Shown here: positions 8,651 through 15,886 of the stretch, piece after piece
Position numbering within the stretch: the first letter of the stretch is position 1
Layout: every line of letters starts with the position of its first letter
Assembly (NCBI GenBank): GCA_937864385.1
Contig: CALMJN010000284.1
Span: 1 to 23,484, forward strand
Reading direction: 5' to 3'
Length of the DNA stretch: 23,484 nucleotides
From: an uncultured Methanosarcinales archaeon
GTDB taxonomy: Archaea > Halobacteriota > Methanosarcinia > Methanotrichales > Methanotrichaceae
Program-made: the position numbers and the translations under genes
The notes under the pieces: generated by a model
The model's database searches: none
What the model was told of the DNA's origin: nothing
Seen by the model: the letters and a program-made list of their open reading frames with translations, nothing else

Positions 8651-8695
8651 TTTCCCACGCATTAGCCTCGCACTTAAGATCATTTGGGGCAATTC

Positions 8696-9589
8696 ATGGA
8701 GCTTGAAAATCTTCGATTTGGTACGGAACTGCTCAAACGCGGTTTCGCAAAGATGCAGAAGGGCGGTGTGATCATGGATGTCACCACTTCCGAGCAGGCG
8801 GTCATAGCCGAGGAGGCGGGCGCCGTAGCGGTGATGGCTCTTCATGCCGTTCCAGCTGATATCCGAAAGATGGGCGGCGTGGCCAGGATGGCCGATCCGG
8901 CGGTTATCGAGTCCATCATCGGTGCGGTCAGCATTCCGGTCATGGCCAAGGCCAGGATAGGCCACTTTGTGGAGGCCCAGATACTAGAGGCTCTGGGAGT
9001 GGATATGGTGGATGAGTCCGAGGTGCTAACGCCGGCAGACGAGTTTCACATCGAGAAGACCAAGTTCACCATACCCTTCGTCTGTGGGGCCAGGAATCTG
9101 GGCGAGGCCTGCCGGCGCATCAAAGAAGGCGCCGCCATGATCCGGACCAAGGGCGAGGCGGGAACGGGAGATGTGAGCCAGGCGGTCCTGCACATGAGGA
9201 TGATTCAGGGCCAGATCAGAAGCCTGAAGGGCCTGGACGACCTGCAGCTGATGGAGGTGGCCCGGGATATAGAGGCGGATGTGGAGCTGGTGCGGGAGTG
9301 CGCCCGGATGCAGCGCCTGCCTGTGGTCAACTTTGCCGCCGGCGGAGTGGCGACGCCAGCCGACGCCGCATTGATGATGCAGCTGGGGGCGGACGGGGTC
9401 TTTGTGGGCTCAGGCATATTCAAGTCCGAGAATCCGGAGGCCATGGCACGGGCCATAGTGGAGGCAGTGCACCATTACGATGATGCCGCCCTTCTGGCCC
9501 AAGTATCCAAGGGGCTTGGCGCAGCCATGAAGGGGCTGGATGCGGCCAGCATCCCGGAGTCGGAAGCCCTGCAGACCAGGGGTTGGTGA
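8696..9589 (+). CDS. pdxS: Pyridoxal 5'-phosphate synthase, synthase subunit PdxS
   Basis: A 297-residue (beta/alpha)8 enzyme that builds PLP from ribose 5-phosphate, glyceraldehyde 3-phosphate and ammonia. The key residues are present: an aspartate in VIMDVT (D28), the imine-forming lysine in [10 protein letters not shown] (K85) and the second lysine in [11 protein letters not shown] (near 152). The phosphate-binding loops ([13 protein letters not shown] and [11 protein letters not shown]) are also intact. Length and motifs match the family closely. ATG 8696 places the usual N-terminus ([15 protein letters not shown]); an in-frame TTG at 8684 would add four residues. The C-terminus stays open only to 9589; pdxT follows 22 bases later, so the two subunits are made from one transcript. 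Confidence 0.98.
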   Translation: MELENLRFGTELLKRGFAKMQKGGVIMDVTTSEQAVIAEEAGAVAVMALHAVPADIRKMGGVARMADPAVIESIIGAVSIPVMAKARIGHFVEAQILEALGVDMVDESEVLTPADEFHIEKTKFTIPFVCGARNLGEACRRIKEGAAMIRTKGEAGTGDVSQAVLHMRMIQGQIRSLKGLDDLQLMEVARDIEADVELVRECARMQRLPVVNFAAGGVATPADAALMMQLGADGVFVGSGIFKSENPEAMARAIVEAVHHYDDAALLAQVSKGLGAAMKGLDAASIPESEALQTRGW

Positions 9590-9611
9590 AGCCCGGCGGA
9601 GCCAGCCGCAA

Positions 9612-10190
9612 GTGACGCGCATTGGTGTTTTAGCCCTGCAGGGGGATGTCTCCGAGCATATTCTTGCTCTGCAGAGGGCCGCGCCGGACCTGGAGGTGGT
9701 GGCGGCAAGAAGGCCGGGCCAGATAGAGAGGTGCCAGGCCCTGGTTATCCCGGGTGGAGAGAGCACCACAATCCGCCGCCAGATGGATAGCAGCGGCATC
9801 ACCGCCGAGCTGGTGGCAACTGCCCGGTCCGGCATTCCCGTCCTGGCCACATGTGCCGGGATGGTCTTAATCTGCAGGGAGATTGTGGGAGAAGGCCGGT
9901 TCAGGCCGCTGGGCCTGATGGACATAGCAGTCAGCCGCAATGCCTTCGGAGCGCAGAGAGAGTCCTTCGAGGCGGATCTGGATTTCAAGGAACTGGACCG
10001 GCCTTACCGGGCGGTCTTCATCCGTGCTCCCCTCATAGTCGGGGCGGGCCAGGGCGTAGAAGTGCTGGCCCGGCTGGATGAAGGGGTGGTGGCGGCACGG
10101 GAGAAGAACCTGATGGCTCTGGCTTTTCACCCTGAGCTGACCGATGATTCCAGGATTCATCGGATTTTCCTGGATATGCTGGAGGATTAG
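9612..10190 (+). CDS. pdxT: Pyridoxal 5'-phosphate synthase, glutaminase subunit PdxT
   Basis: A 192-residue class I glutamine amidotransferase that hydrolyses glutamine and channels ammonia to PdxS. It shows the N-terminal IGVLALQGDVSEH, the oxyanion region PGGEST (48-53), the nucleophile in ATCAGM (C81), the family motif SRNAFGAQ (108-115), and the His-Glu pair in FHPEL (H173, E175). The start is GTG 9612, exactly where the family begins; an upstream open extension overlaps pdxS and is not conserved-looking. It lies 22 bases after pdxS and three bases before the next small gene. Confidence 0.97.
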   Translation: MTRIGVLALQGDVSEHILALQRAAPDLEVVAARRPGQIERCQALVIPGGESTTIRRQMDSSGITAELVATARSGIPVLATCAGMVLICREIVGEGRFRPLGLMDIAVSRNAFGAQRESFEADLDFKELDRPYRAVFIRAPLIVGAGQGVEVLARLDEGVVAAREKNLMALAFHPELTDDSRIHRIFLDMLED

Positions 10191-10193
10191 ATT

Positions 10194-10550
10194 ATGTTCT
10201 CAGAGAAGGACCTGGTGGAGAGAAGCATAGAGGATATGCAGGCCGAGGCAAAGGAGCTTTTGGCCGAGGCGGAGCGGCTGAAGATGGAGCATGAGGCAGC
10301 GCTACAAAAGGAGATGCTCCTGCGAAATCAGTCTGTGGAGGCCAGGCCGGTCGACCCTGCCGAGGCGGAGAGGCTCTGGCAGGAGGCGGAGGAGCTGAAC
10401 GATTCAGCCAGGGAGGGCCTGCGGCTCTCTATGGAGAAGAGGCTGAGGGCTGCCGATCTCCAGCACAGAATCAAGATCCATGATCAGATAGAGGCCATGG
10501 ACCGGTCGGATGAGATCTGGAGCGAGGCGGCAAAAGCGGGAAGAAGATAG
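10194..10550 (+). CDS. Small coiled-coil protein in the pdxST operon, function unknown
   Basis: I do not recognise a family. The protein has 118 residues, is highly charged and lacks cysteine, tryptophan-rich or membrane segments. Glu/Ala/Leu/Arg runs (DMQAEAKELLAEAERLKMEH and PAEAERLWQEAEELNDSARE) predict long alpha-helices or a coiled coil over nearly its whole length. Its ATG lies three bases after the pdxT stop, with GGAGG inside the last codons of pdxT (about 10181-10185), eight bases away. It should therefore be translated from the same mRNA as PdxST. A scaffold or partner role for the PdxST complex is a guess from position only. Confidence 0.75.
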   Translation: MFSEKDLVERSIEDMQAEAKELLAEAERLKMEHEAALQKEMLLRNQSVEARPVDPAEAERLWQEAEELNDSAREGLRLSMEKRLRAADLQHRIKIHDQIEAMDRSDEIWSEAAKAGRR

Positions 10551-10573
10551 GGGCTAATCTTCCGCTTTATTTC

Positions 10574-10580
10574 TTTATAA
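10574..10580 (+). promoter_or_regulatory. Possible TATA box ahead of the MFS gene
   Basis: TTTATAA, shortly after the pdx operon stop, predicts transcription start near 10603. The leader to ATG 10707 would then be about 100 bases and would contain the 15-bp repeats. A second AT-rich element (AATTTATGG, 10696-10704) is an alternative promoter if translation starts at 10764. Confidence 0.4.
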
Positions 10581-10611
10581 TGCTTAAATTTTATTACCTT
10601 TACAATCCCCA

Positions 10612-10656
10612 GCATTCAATTCCTCTGCATTCAATCCCTCAGCATTCAATCCCTGA
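10612..10656. repeat. Three 15-bp tandem repeats in the MFS gene leader
   Basis: The units are GCATTCAATTCCTCT (10612), GCATTCAATCCCTCA (10627) and GCATTCAATCCCTGA (10642). They differ at only two or three positions, and a partial fourth copy (ACAATCCCCA) precedes them. They lie between the predicted promoter and the start codon. A short open frame spans them with a repeated HSIP peptide, but it overlaps the MFS start and has no clear ribosome binding site. Confidence 0.85.
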
Positions 10657-10706
10657 TCCACTTTGCTTGGCCTTGAGTTCGCCTTCACTGCAATTGAAAT
10701 TTATGG

Positions 10707-12023
10707 ATGGGGGAGCGAAAGGCACAAGTATGGTCCGTGCTAGCCTGCATCACGGAGCTACATTTGACTGAGAAAAACCAGCCTCTTCTGGCCCTCATCG
10801 GCTCATGTCTGGCCGTATTCTTTTCCGGTGCCCTGACCTTCGGCTTTCCCGGGGCCATGGCTGCCTTCTGGCAAAAGATGTTCGGGGTGGGAGCTGGCGC
10901 CACCGGACTGATAATATTCTTTATGCTGGCGGCGGTGGGCGTATTCATGTTCCTGGTGGGCCGCTGGCAGGAGCGCTGGGGGCTGCGGGCGATGATGGCA
11001 TTGGGTGTGGCGCTCACCGCAATCGGCTCGGTTCTGGCCTCCCAGGCCGCCGGGATTTCCACCATTTATGTCTGGGCTGCCCTGAACGGCACTGCCTCAT
11101 GCTTTCTTTATGTTCCGGCTCTGACCCTGGTGCAGTGGTGCTACCCCCATAAGAGAGGGCTGGCGGCAGGAACTGTGAGCATGGTCTTCGGCCTGGCTGC
11201 TGCAGTTATGTCTCCCCTATTCGGCCTGATGCTCTCCGCCTGGGGATATGAGGCCATGAACCTGGCCCTGGCCGCACTCACCCTTGCCGTGGGTCTCCTG
11301 GGTGCCTATCTCGCCCGACCGCCCCAGGCATGGCTGGAAGCTGCCGCAGACCGGAAAAGCCCGGCAAAGGCAGCGGAGGGTGCCGATCCAAGAGCAGAGC
11401 AGAGCGTAGGAGAGAGCCCGAATATAGTTCCCGCCAGGTCTTATACCGTCAGCCAGAGCCTGCGCACCAGAAGCTTCTGGATGCTCTGGCTCACTTGGAC
11501 CCTGGCCGGGGCGGCAGGGGTCTCCATGACCATCCTGGCCACCGGGTACGGTCTCTCCCTGGGATTGCCACTCTCTTCCGCAGTCCTTCTCCTCACCGCC
11601 TTCAACCTCACTAACGGCATCAGCCGTCTGGCCAGCGGCATACTCTCCGATCGCTATGGAAGAAGCCGGGTCATGAGCCTGGCCTTCCTGGCATCCGGCC
11701 TCGCCTATCTCCTCCTTGCTCAGGCGGAGGGACTGCTCTCCTCTGCCCTTCTGGCGGCGGTGGTGGGCTTTTCCTTCGGGACACTCTTTTCCGTATCCGC
11801 TCCCCTGGTGGCGGACTGCTTCGGACTGGAGCACTTCGGAGCTATCTTCGGACTGGCCTTCGCCGCCTATGGCTTTGTCTCCGGGCCCCTGGGGCCTACA
11901 CTCTCCGGATATATTCTGGATATAACCGGCGGCAATTACTCCCTGGTCTTTTTCTATCTGAGCCTCTTTTCCCTGCTGGCCTCGCTCTGCATCCGGCAGG
12001 TGCTGCCGCCTGCAGGATCATGA
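10707..12023 (+). CDS. MFS transporter, oxalate/formate antiporter-like
   Basis: A membrane protein of up to 438 residues with about twelve hydrophobic helices split by a charged central loop (residues about 212-255, rich in Lys, Glu and Ala). Family marks include the first-half loop GRWQERWGLRAMM, VQWCYPHKRGLAAGTVSMVFG near helix 5, and SGILSDRYGRSRVM between helices 8 and 9, resembling the oxalate:formate antiporter (OFA) group of the major facilitator superfamily. It probably moves a small carboxylate or similar anion across the membrane; substrate is not readable. Start is uncertain: ATG 10707 has no ribosome binding site, whereas TTG 10764 has GGAG six bases upstream and would give 419 residues beginning just before helix 1. 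It stands alone after the pdx operon. Confidence 0.85.
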   Translation: MGERKAQVWSVLACITELHLTEKNQPLLALIGSCLAVFFSGALTFGFPGAMAAFWQKMFGVGAGATGLIIFFMLAAVGVFMFLVGRWQERWGLRAMMALGVALTAIGSVLASQAAGISTIYVWAALNGTASCFLYVPALTLVQWCYPHKRGLAAGTVSMVFGLAAAVMSPLFGLMLSAWGYEAMNLALAALTLAVGLLGAYLARPPQAWLEAAADRKSPAKAAEGADPRAEQSVGESPNIVPARSYTVSQSLRTRSFWMLWLTWTLAGAAGVSMTILATGYGLSLGLPLSSAVLLLTAFNLTNGISRLASGILSDRYGRSRVMSLAFLASGLAYLLLAQAEGLLSSALLAAVVGFSFGTLFSVSAPLVADCFGLEHFGAIFGLAFAAYGFVSGPLGPTLSGYILDITGGNYSLVFFYLSLFSLLASLCIRQVLPPAGS

Positions 12024-12039
12024 AGGCCGGAAGAGACCG

Positions 12040-12177
12040 ATGTGGAAGCTGGCTTTGGCCATATACGAATACAGACAGAAGAGGAGCGCCCCGGCCAGGC
12101 CGCTGTACGAGGAGCAGCCAATGGCAGACGGCCAGGGCATAGAGTTCATCCTTTTCATTTCCACTTTGGGAAGGTGA
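12040..12177 (+). CDS. Possible 45-residue small protein
   Basis: An open frame begins with ATG 12040 and encodes MWKLALAIYEYRQKRSAPAR followed by 25 more residues, ending at TGA 12177. GGAAGAG lies just upstream and could weakly serve as ribosome binding site. It follows the MFS gene by 16 bases. No family is recognised, and chance cannot be excluded at this length. Confidence 0.2.
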   Translation: MWKLALAIYEYRQKRSAPARPLYEEQPMADGQGIEFILFISTLGR

Positions 12178-12408
12178 GCGCAGCCAAGAGCAGATGGTAA
12201 AGGAGGCCTTTGCGCTTTTCGCTCACAATCATCAGATCATCGGAGGTAGTAATAAATCTTTCTATAATAGTATTAATGCAAATGGCACCGATAGGAAATG
12301 GTGAAGGGGTTTTGGATCGAAAGAGGGTAGGCAGAAAGCTTTTTCCGTACTCAAAGCGATTTGTCCCGGAACATCTCATACTCTTTCCTGGATTTCAGCG
12401 GTGGGAAT
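12178..12408. other. Intergenic region and leader before the ModA-like gene
   Basis: No gene is supported. GTGAGCG (12174-12180) and CGCTCAC (12220-12226) form a 7-bp inverted repeat around a 39-base loop; it could end the upstream transcript but has no T-tract. TATAATA at 12263-12269 is the best promoter and implies a leader of roughly 115 bases before ATG 12409, in which I recognise no known riboswitch. Confidence 0.4.
12263..12270 (+). promoter_or_regulatory. TATA box of the ModA-like/DUF364 pair
   Basis: TATAATAG in an AT-rich island (AATAAATCTTTCTATAATAG) is the only strong promoter-like element upstream of the gene pair. The predicted start is near 12290. Confidence 0.45.
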
Positions 12409-13212
12409 ATGGAAAAAAGGATATGTGCATCAATAGGACTGATCCTGGCCCTGGCCTCGATGATGTCGTCTGCCGGTAGCGAGGAATCGCCGCAGCTCAC
12501 AGTCTTTTGCGGAGCTGGCCTCAGCGGTGCTTTCAATGAGATCGGGCAATTATACCAAAACGCCAGCGGCATAATGGTTGAATTCAACTTCGATGGCGCT
12601 CCGGCACTTCGCGCCCAGATTGAGCAGGGAGCCTATGCCGATCTGCTGGCATGCGCGGATTATAAGCACATGAATGCCCTCCGGGCAGAGGGCTATGTCA
12701 ACAATAGTACAGTCAGAACCTTTGCTGAAAATGAAATGGCGGTGGTGCTTCCCCTCCACAATCCGGCCAATATTTTAAGCCTGGCGGATCTTGCCCGTCC
12801 CGGAACTTTAGTTCTCATGGGAACGCCAGAGCTGCCAGCAGGATACCATGCGCGAGAGGTTTTAAGCAAGCTCGCCAACGATTCCCAATACGGCCCTGAT
12901 TACAGGGACAAGGTCATGGCCAACATAGTCTCCCAGGAGACCACCGTAAACCGCATTGTATCCAAGGTCGCTCTGGGTGAGGCCGATGCAGGATTTGCTT
13001 TTGCATCCGATGTAAGCCCGGCCATGGTGGGCAAAGTCACCAAGATATCGATCCCGGATAGATATAATGTAGCGGTTGACTTTCCCATTGGCGCTTTGAA
13101 GCAGTCCCGCCATGCCCGGGAAGCGCAGAATTTCATCGATCTGGTGATCTCTCCGCAGGGACAGGCGGTGCTGGAAAAGTACGAATTCATCCCGGCGGCG
13201 GCAATGGATTGA
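12409..13212 (+). CDS. ModA-like periplasmic oxyanion-binding protein
   Basis: A 267-residue exported binding protein. Residues 1-24 form a signal peptide (MEKRICASIGLILALASMMS). The mature part starts LTVFCGAGLSGAFNEIGQLY and continues with FDGAPALRAQIEQGAYADLL, the layout of the molybdate/tungstate receptor ModA, whose length it matches. The C-terminal lobe ends with FIDLVISPQGQAVLEKYEF, also ModA-like. An oddity is that the ligand-binding GSS of ModA is GAP here, and the first binding loop reads GAGLSG instead of AASL, so the ligand may not be molybdate. No permease or ATPase gene (modB, modC) is next to it. The downstream gene, 37 bases away, is a DUF364 putative metal chelator, probably co-transcribed. 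ATG 12409 is chosen because it starts the signal peptide; an upstream GTG-like extension is not. Confidence 0.82.
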   Translation: MEKRICASIGLILALASMMSSAGSEESPQLTVFCGAGLSGAFNEIGQLYQNASGIMVEFNFDGAPALRAQIEQGAYADLLACADYKHMNALRAEGYVNNSTVRTFAENEMAVVLPLHNPANILSLADLARPGTLVLMGTPELPAGYHAREVLSKLANDSQYGPDYRDKVMANIVSQETTVNRIVSKVALGEADAGFAFASDVSPAMVGKVTKISIPDRYNVAVDFPIGALKQSRHAREAQNFIDLVISPQGQAVLEKYEFIPAAAMD

Positions 13213-13237
13213 GCAGCTCTAATATTTTATAATCTGC

Positions 13238-13244
13238 AGGTGAT
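13238..13244 (+). promoter_or_regulatory. Strong ribosome binding site of the DUF364 gene
   Basis: AGGTGAT complements the archaeal 16S rRNA 3' end and lies five bases before ATG 13250. It is a useful internal standard: the HPS-RraA gene has GGTGAT at the same distance from an ATT codon. Confidence 0.75.
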
Positions 13245-13249
13245 AAAAG

Positions 13250-14014
13250 ATGGAAAAGCTGGATGTGCTGGCGGATGCAAAGAGGCGCTTCATCTCTGTG
13301 CTGGAATCGCAAAGAATAGGGGGCGGAGAGTCCATCGATCTCACGGAAGAGGTGGTTGTAAGCGGTCCCCTCAGCTCCAAAGAGGCCCTGGGAGAGACGG
13401 AGAGGGATGACTTTCCTCTTCTGCGGGGAAAGGAGGTTTTGATGCAGGCCGTTTGCCGGGGCGAAGCAGGCCAGGCCTTCACATCCAGTTCAGGCAGCTT
13501 CCGGGGAAGTATTGAAGAAGTGCTGAAGATGCCACTGAATGAGAGCTTCGGGCGCGCCGTGCTGATCGCAACCATGAATGCCGTTTTGAGAAGCCTCGGC
13601 CTGATAGAGAATACGGTGCACTGCAGGGATGAAGGCCCCGGGAGATGCGCCTCCTCAATCTCGGAGTGGATCAGAGAGCAGGGAAGCGATATGGTCGGCC
13701 TGATAGGCATGCAGCCAGCTCTTCTGGAAGCCCTGGTTGGGGCCCTCGGTCGAGATAGGGTGATGGTATCGGACCTGGCCGAGGCAGGGGCAGTTTGCTT
13801 TGGCCTGAAAGTGATGGACGGCATGGACTCTTCTCAGATCTTTGAAAAATGTCCGCTCATCTTGATCACCGGATCCGCTCTGGCCAATGGCACCATCGAT
13901 GATCTGATGGAGAAAGCGGGGAAAGGGCGCAGCAGGGTGGTCTTCTTCGGCAGCACTGCGGCGGGAGCGGCTTACCTCATGGGATGGGAGCGATGGTGCC
14001 CCTGCTCTACATAA
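13250..14014 (+). CDS. DUF364-type protein, putative heavy-metal chelation
   Basis: A 254-residue cytoplasmic-looking protein resembling the DUF4213/DUF364 group (PF04016, called putative heavy-metal chelation). Seen features: an N-terminal alpha/beta part with LIATMNAVLRSLG near residue 104, then DMVGLIGMQPALLEAL near 145-161, and LILITGSALANGTIDDLMEK near 203-222, which are the usual conserved blocks. It ends with GWERWCPCST, placing a Cys-Pro-Cys pair at the C-terminus. Other cysteines (HCRDEGPGRCAS) lie mid-protein. The family often accompanies metal or oxyanion uptake genes, and here it follows a ModA-like receptor by 37 bases, so a role in handling the imported ion is plausible. The biochemical function is not established. 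Confidence 0.78.
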   Translation: MEKLDVLADAKRRFISVLESQRIGGGESIDLTEEVVVSGPLSSKEALGETERDDFPLLRGKEVLMQAVCRGEAGQAFTSSSGSFRGSIEEVLKMPLNESFGRAVLIATMNAVLRSLGLIENTVHCRDEGPGRCASSISEWIREQGSDMVGLIGMQPALLEALVGALGRDRVMVSDLAEAGAVCFGLKVMDGMDSSQIFEKCPLILITGSALANGTIDDLMEKAGKGRSRVVFFGSTAAGAAYLMGWERWCPCST

Positions 14015-14125
14015 AGCTCGGAATGATGGAATAAAGTCAATTCTATTTCCGGCCAGAGCTATGATGCTCGGATAATGCAGTCGGGTTCGATCTCTGCTGA
14101 TGAATAGGATTTCTAAAATCTTAAT

Positions 14126-14163
14126 ATTTTTTTGCACTGAGAGAGCTCTTCAAGCAAAAAAAT
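14126..14163. terminator. 10-bp A/T inverted repeat after the DUF364 gene
   Basis: ATTTTTTTGC (14126-14135) and GCAAAAAAAT (14154-14163) are perfect inverted copies around an 18-base loop that itself contains AGAGCTCT. Both strands carry a run of seven T. It probably ends transcripts arriving from one or both convergent genes. Confidence 0.5.
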
Positions 14164-14168
14164 AGCTT

Positions 14169-14192
14169 TGCCGGGAGCCGATCGTCCCGGCA
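14169..14192 (-). terminator. GC-rich hairpin terminator after secD
   Basis: TGCCGGGA and TCCCGGCA form a perfect 8-bp stem with an 8-base loop, 14 bases beyond the secD stop codon. On the minus strand seven T follow shortly after, and on the plus strand a T/C-rich stretch follows, so it could act in both directions. Confidence 0.6.
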
Positions 14193-14206
14193 TACTTTCT
14201 TTTCTT

Positions 14207-15886
14207 CTAGTCCGTTCCCATGATATGCCCTATGATCCTGCCGTAAGCCGGACGGGCGATGAATGTGCCCAGTATTACGCCCAGGATGATGATCAGAGCA
14301 AATCCGGTGAGAGAGCCGAAGCCCATGAAGAGCAGAGGAAGCATGGCCACCGAAGTTGTTGCCGCAGCTCCCAGAATGATAACGAATGCTCGGGAGAGCC
14401 GGGAGATATAGACCTTGCTGGTGGTGGCCGCAATCTTGCCCACTCCTGCTTTCTCCGCAGCATCCGCTGCCCTCTCCTTGATGCTTCTCTGGGCCGAGGA
14501 GACGATCGCCTCGCCGCCTCGCAGCAGCTCATCGGTGATGATCACCAGCTGATCCACGCCGGTTCCTATGACCATGATGATGCCGGCCAGGCTGGCCAGG
14601 TCCAGCTGCCATCCGGCAGCGGCCCAGACTCCCAGCATCATCAACACCTCAGAGAAGGAGGTGGTGATCATGGGCAGCACTATCCTCCTCTCCCTGTACC
14701 GGTAGTATATCATGCCCGCCACCGCTAAAAGCGCTATCAGGCCGGCTACCACCATCTGCATCTTGAACTGACTGCCTAAGGCAGCCGAAACCTGTCCAGA
14801 GCCCACAATCTCCACATTGACCGGCAGAGCGCCCTCTCGCAGGTGGATGTTCAGCATCTTGGCCTTCTCAGCTCCCGCATCGCCCGTTCCCACAGTTGCC
14901 TGCATTCTTCTTGTGGGAGCCTTGTTCAGGCTGGATGCCAGCTCCGGAGCCAGGGGAGCGGAAAAGATCTCCTCCTTGTCCAGATACATGGATATGTAAT
15001 GATCCTCCGGATTCCTGGTTGCCCCGGCATCTATGGCCGCCTTCTGGAATGCGGCCGCTCCCTCCTCGGACAGTCCGAAGGGAACACCCCAAACCTCGTT
15101 GTCCTTAGCCGGTATCTCCACCGACTCCACGGCATCGCCATAGAGAACATGTGTCGTCTCATTATTCTCCGTCTGGATCCTTATCTCAAACTTGCCCGGC
15201 TTGCCCACAATCTCCTGGGCCTGGGCCACATCCGCCCCAGCCATATCGATTAGTATGAACCTGGATCCCACAGTCTTTACCTTGATGTCCTGCAATCCCA
15301 GGCGGTTGAGTTTGGAGTCGAGAACCCTCTTGGTATTGAGCATGGTCTCATCGGTGACCCCCTCTACAAAGGTGTCCTCCCCTTCCGGAACCCGTCCTCC
15401 GACGGCAGCGAGCAGATCATTGAGAGACTCTCTGGTGACATTGGTCAGGATCTCGTAGCGGACAGGGGCAACATTGTAATTGAGCTTGACATCGGCGTCC
15501 AGATTCTTTTTGAGGTAGCTGATCACAATGCTCTCGGGAGATGCGGGTATGGTGATCTTTGTGCTGTTCTCCCCTGCGGCAGCCTTGGCTCCCAGGTAGC
15601 CCAAATTTTCCGCAACGCTGGTCTCAACTATCCCAGGAACCATAACCACATAGTTCTGAGCCCTCTTCTCCACGGAAGTGGCATTGAACTGGTATTCCAG
15701 AATTCTCTCCGGGGAGACATCGATCTGGGCCTCTGCGCCCTGCAGTTGCAGCTGCAAGTAGCTTCCTCCCTCCAGGTCCAGCCCGAATTTCAGGCCGAAA
15801 AATCCAATGGAGATTATGGCCAGGGCTACAGCGACGGCGTACAGCACGACACGTTTGTCCTTGGACAGATCTTCTATGAGGCTCAT
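14207..15886 (-). CDS. secD: Protein-export membrane protein SecD
   Basis: A 559-residue archaeal SecD, which works with SecF at the Sec translocon to help protein export and membrane release. Residues 13-31 form the first membrane helix, followed by the D1 motif FGLDLEGGSYLQL (D37). A large extracytoplasmic domain extends to about residue 375 (including IVGKPGKFEIRI). Five C-terminal helices follow, with GIIMVIGTGVDQLVIITDEL carrying the conserved aspartate of the RND-like core, and the last helices LIIILGVILGTFIARP. The start ATG overlaps the secF stop (ATGA), which implies translational coupling. Gene order secF before secD is the archaeal arrangement. Length is typical. Confidence 0.96.
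   Translation of the reverse strand: MSLIEDLSKDKRVVLYAVAVALAIISIGFFGLKFGLDLEGGSYLQLQLQGAEAQIDVSPERILEYQFNATSVEKRAQNYVVMVPGIVETSVAENLGYLGAKAAAGENSTKITIPASPESIVISYLKKNLDADVKLNYNVAPVRYEILTNVTRESLNDLLAAVGGRVPEGEDTFVEGVTDETMLNTKRVLDSKLNRLGLQDIKVKTVGSRFILIDMAGADVAQAQEIVGKPGKFEIRIQTENNETTHVLYGDAVESVEIPAKDNEVWGVPFGLSEEGAAAFQKAAIDAGATRNPEDHYISMYLDKEEIFSAPLAPELASSLNKAPTRRMQATVGTGDAGAEKAKMLNIHLREGALPVNVEIVGSGQVSAALGSQFKMQMVVAGLIALLAVAGMIYYRYRERRIVLPMITTSFSEVLMMLGVWAAAGWQLDLASLAGIIMVIGTGVDQLVIITDELLRGGEAIVSSAQRSIKERAADAAEKAGVGKIAATTSKVYISRLSRAFVIILGAAATTSVAMLPLLFMGFGSLTGFALIIILGVILGTFIARPAYGRIIGHIMGTD

Noticed and set aside
10612..10656. 15-bp repeats as a CRISPR array
   Set aside because: The units are head to tail without spacers and much too short for CRISPR repeats. 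The same holds for the 13-bp array at 21323-21421.
10580..10771. 63-codon frame with repeated HSIP over the 15-bp repeats
   Set aside because: It has no ribosome binding site, overlaps the MFS start, and the peptide repeat simply follows from a 15-bp (five-codon) DNA repeat. Kept only as a possible leader peptide.
11217..11834. Minus-strand frame of 205 codons opposite the MFS gene
   Set aside because: Its composition (Gly, Glu, Gln, Arg rich) is that of the antisense of a membrane protein, and it lies wholly within a well supported gene.
13225..13234. TTTTATAATC as a TATA box for the DUF364 gene
   Set aside because: It would start transcription downstream of ATG 13250, while a perfect ribosome binding site lies between; the gene is better explained as co-transcribed with the ModA-like gene.
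14070..14105. GGGTTCGATC resembling the T-loop of a tRNA
   Set aside because: The flanking bases do not form the five-pair T stem, and no acceptor, D or anticodon arms fit upstream.
14096..14142. TGATGA and CTGA spaced like boxes C and D of an archaeal sRNA
   Set aside because: No internal D'/C' pair is present and the interval is mostly A/T run from the terminator stem.
14168..14728. Plus-strand frame of 186 codons opposite secD
   Set aside because: It overlaps secD entirely, starts in the terminator hairpin, and its hydrophilic His/Asp/Gly-rich peptide is an antisense artefact.
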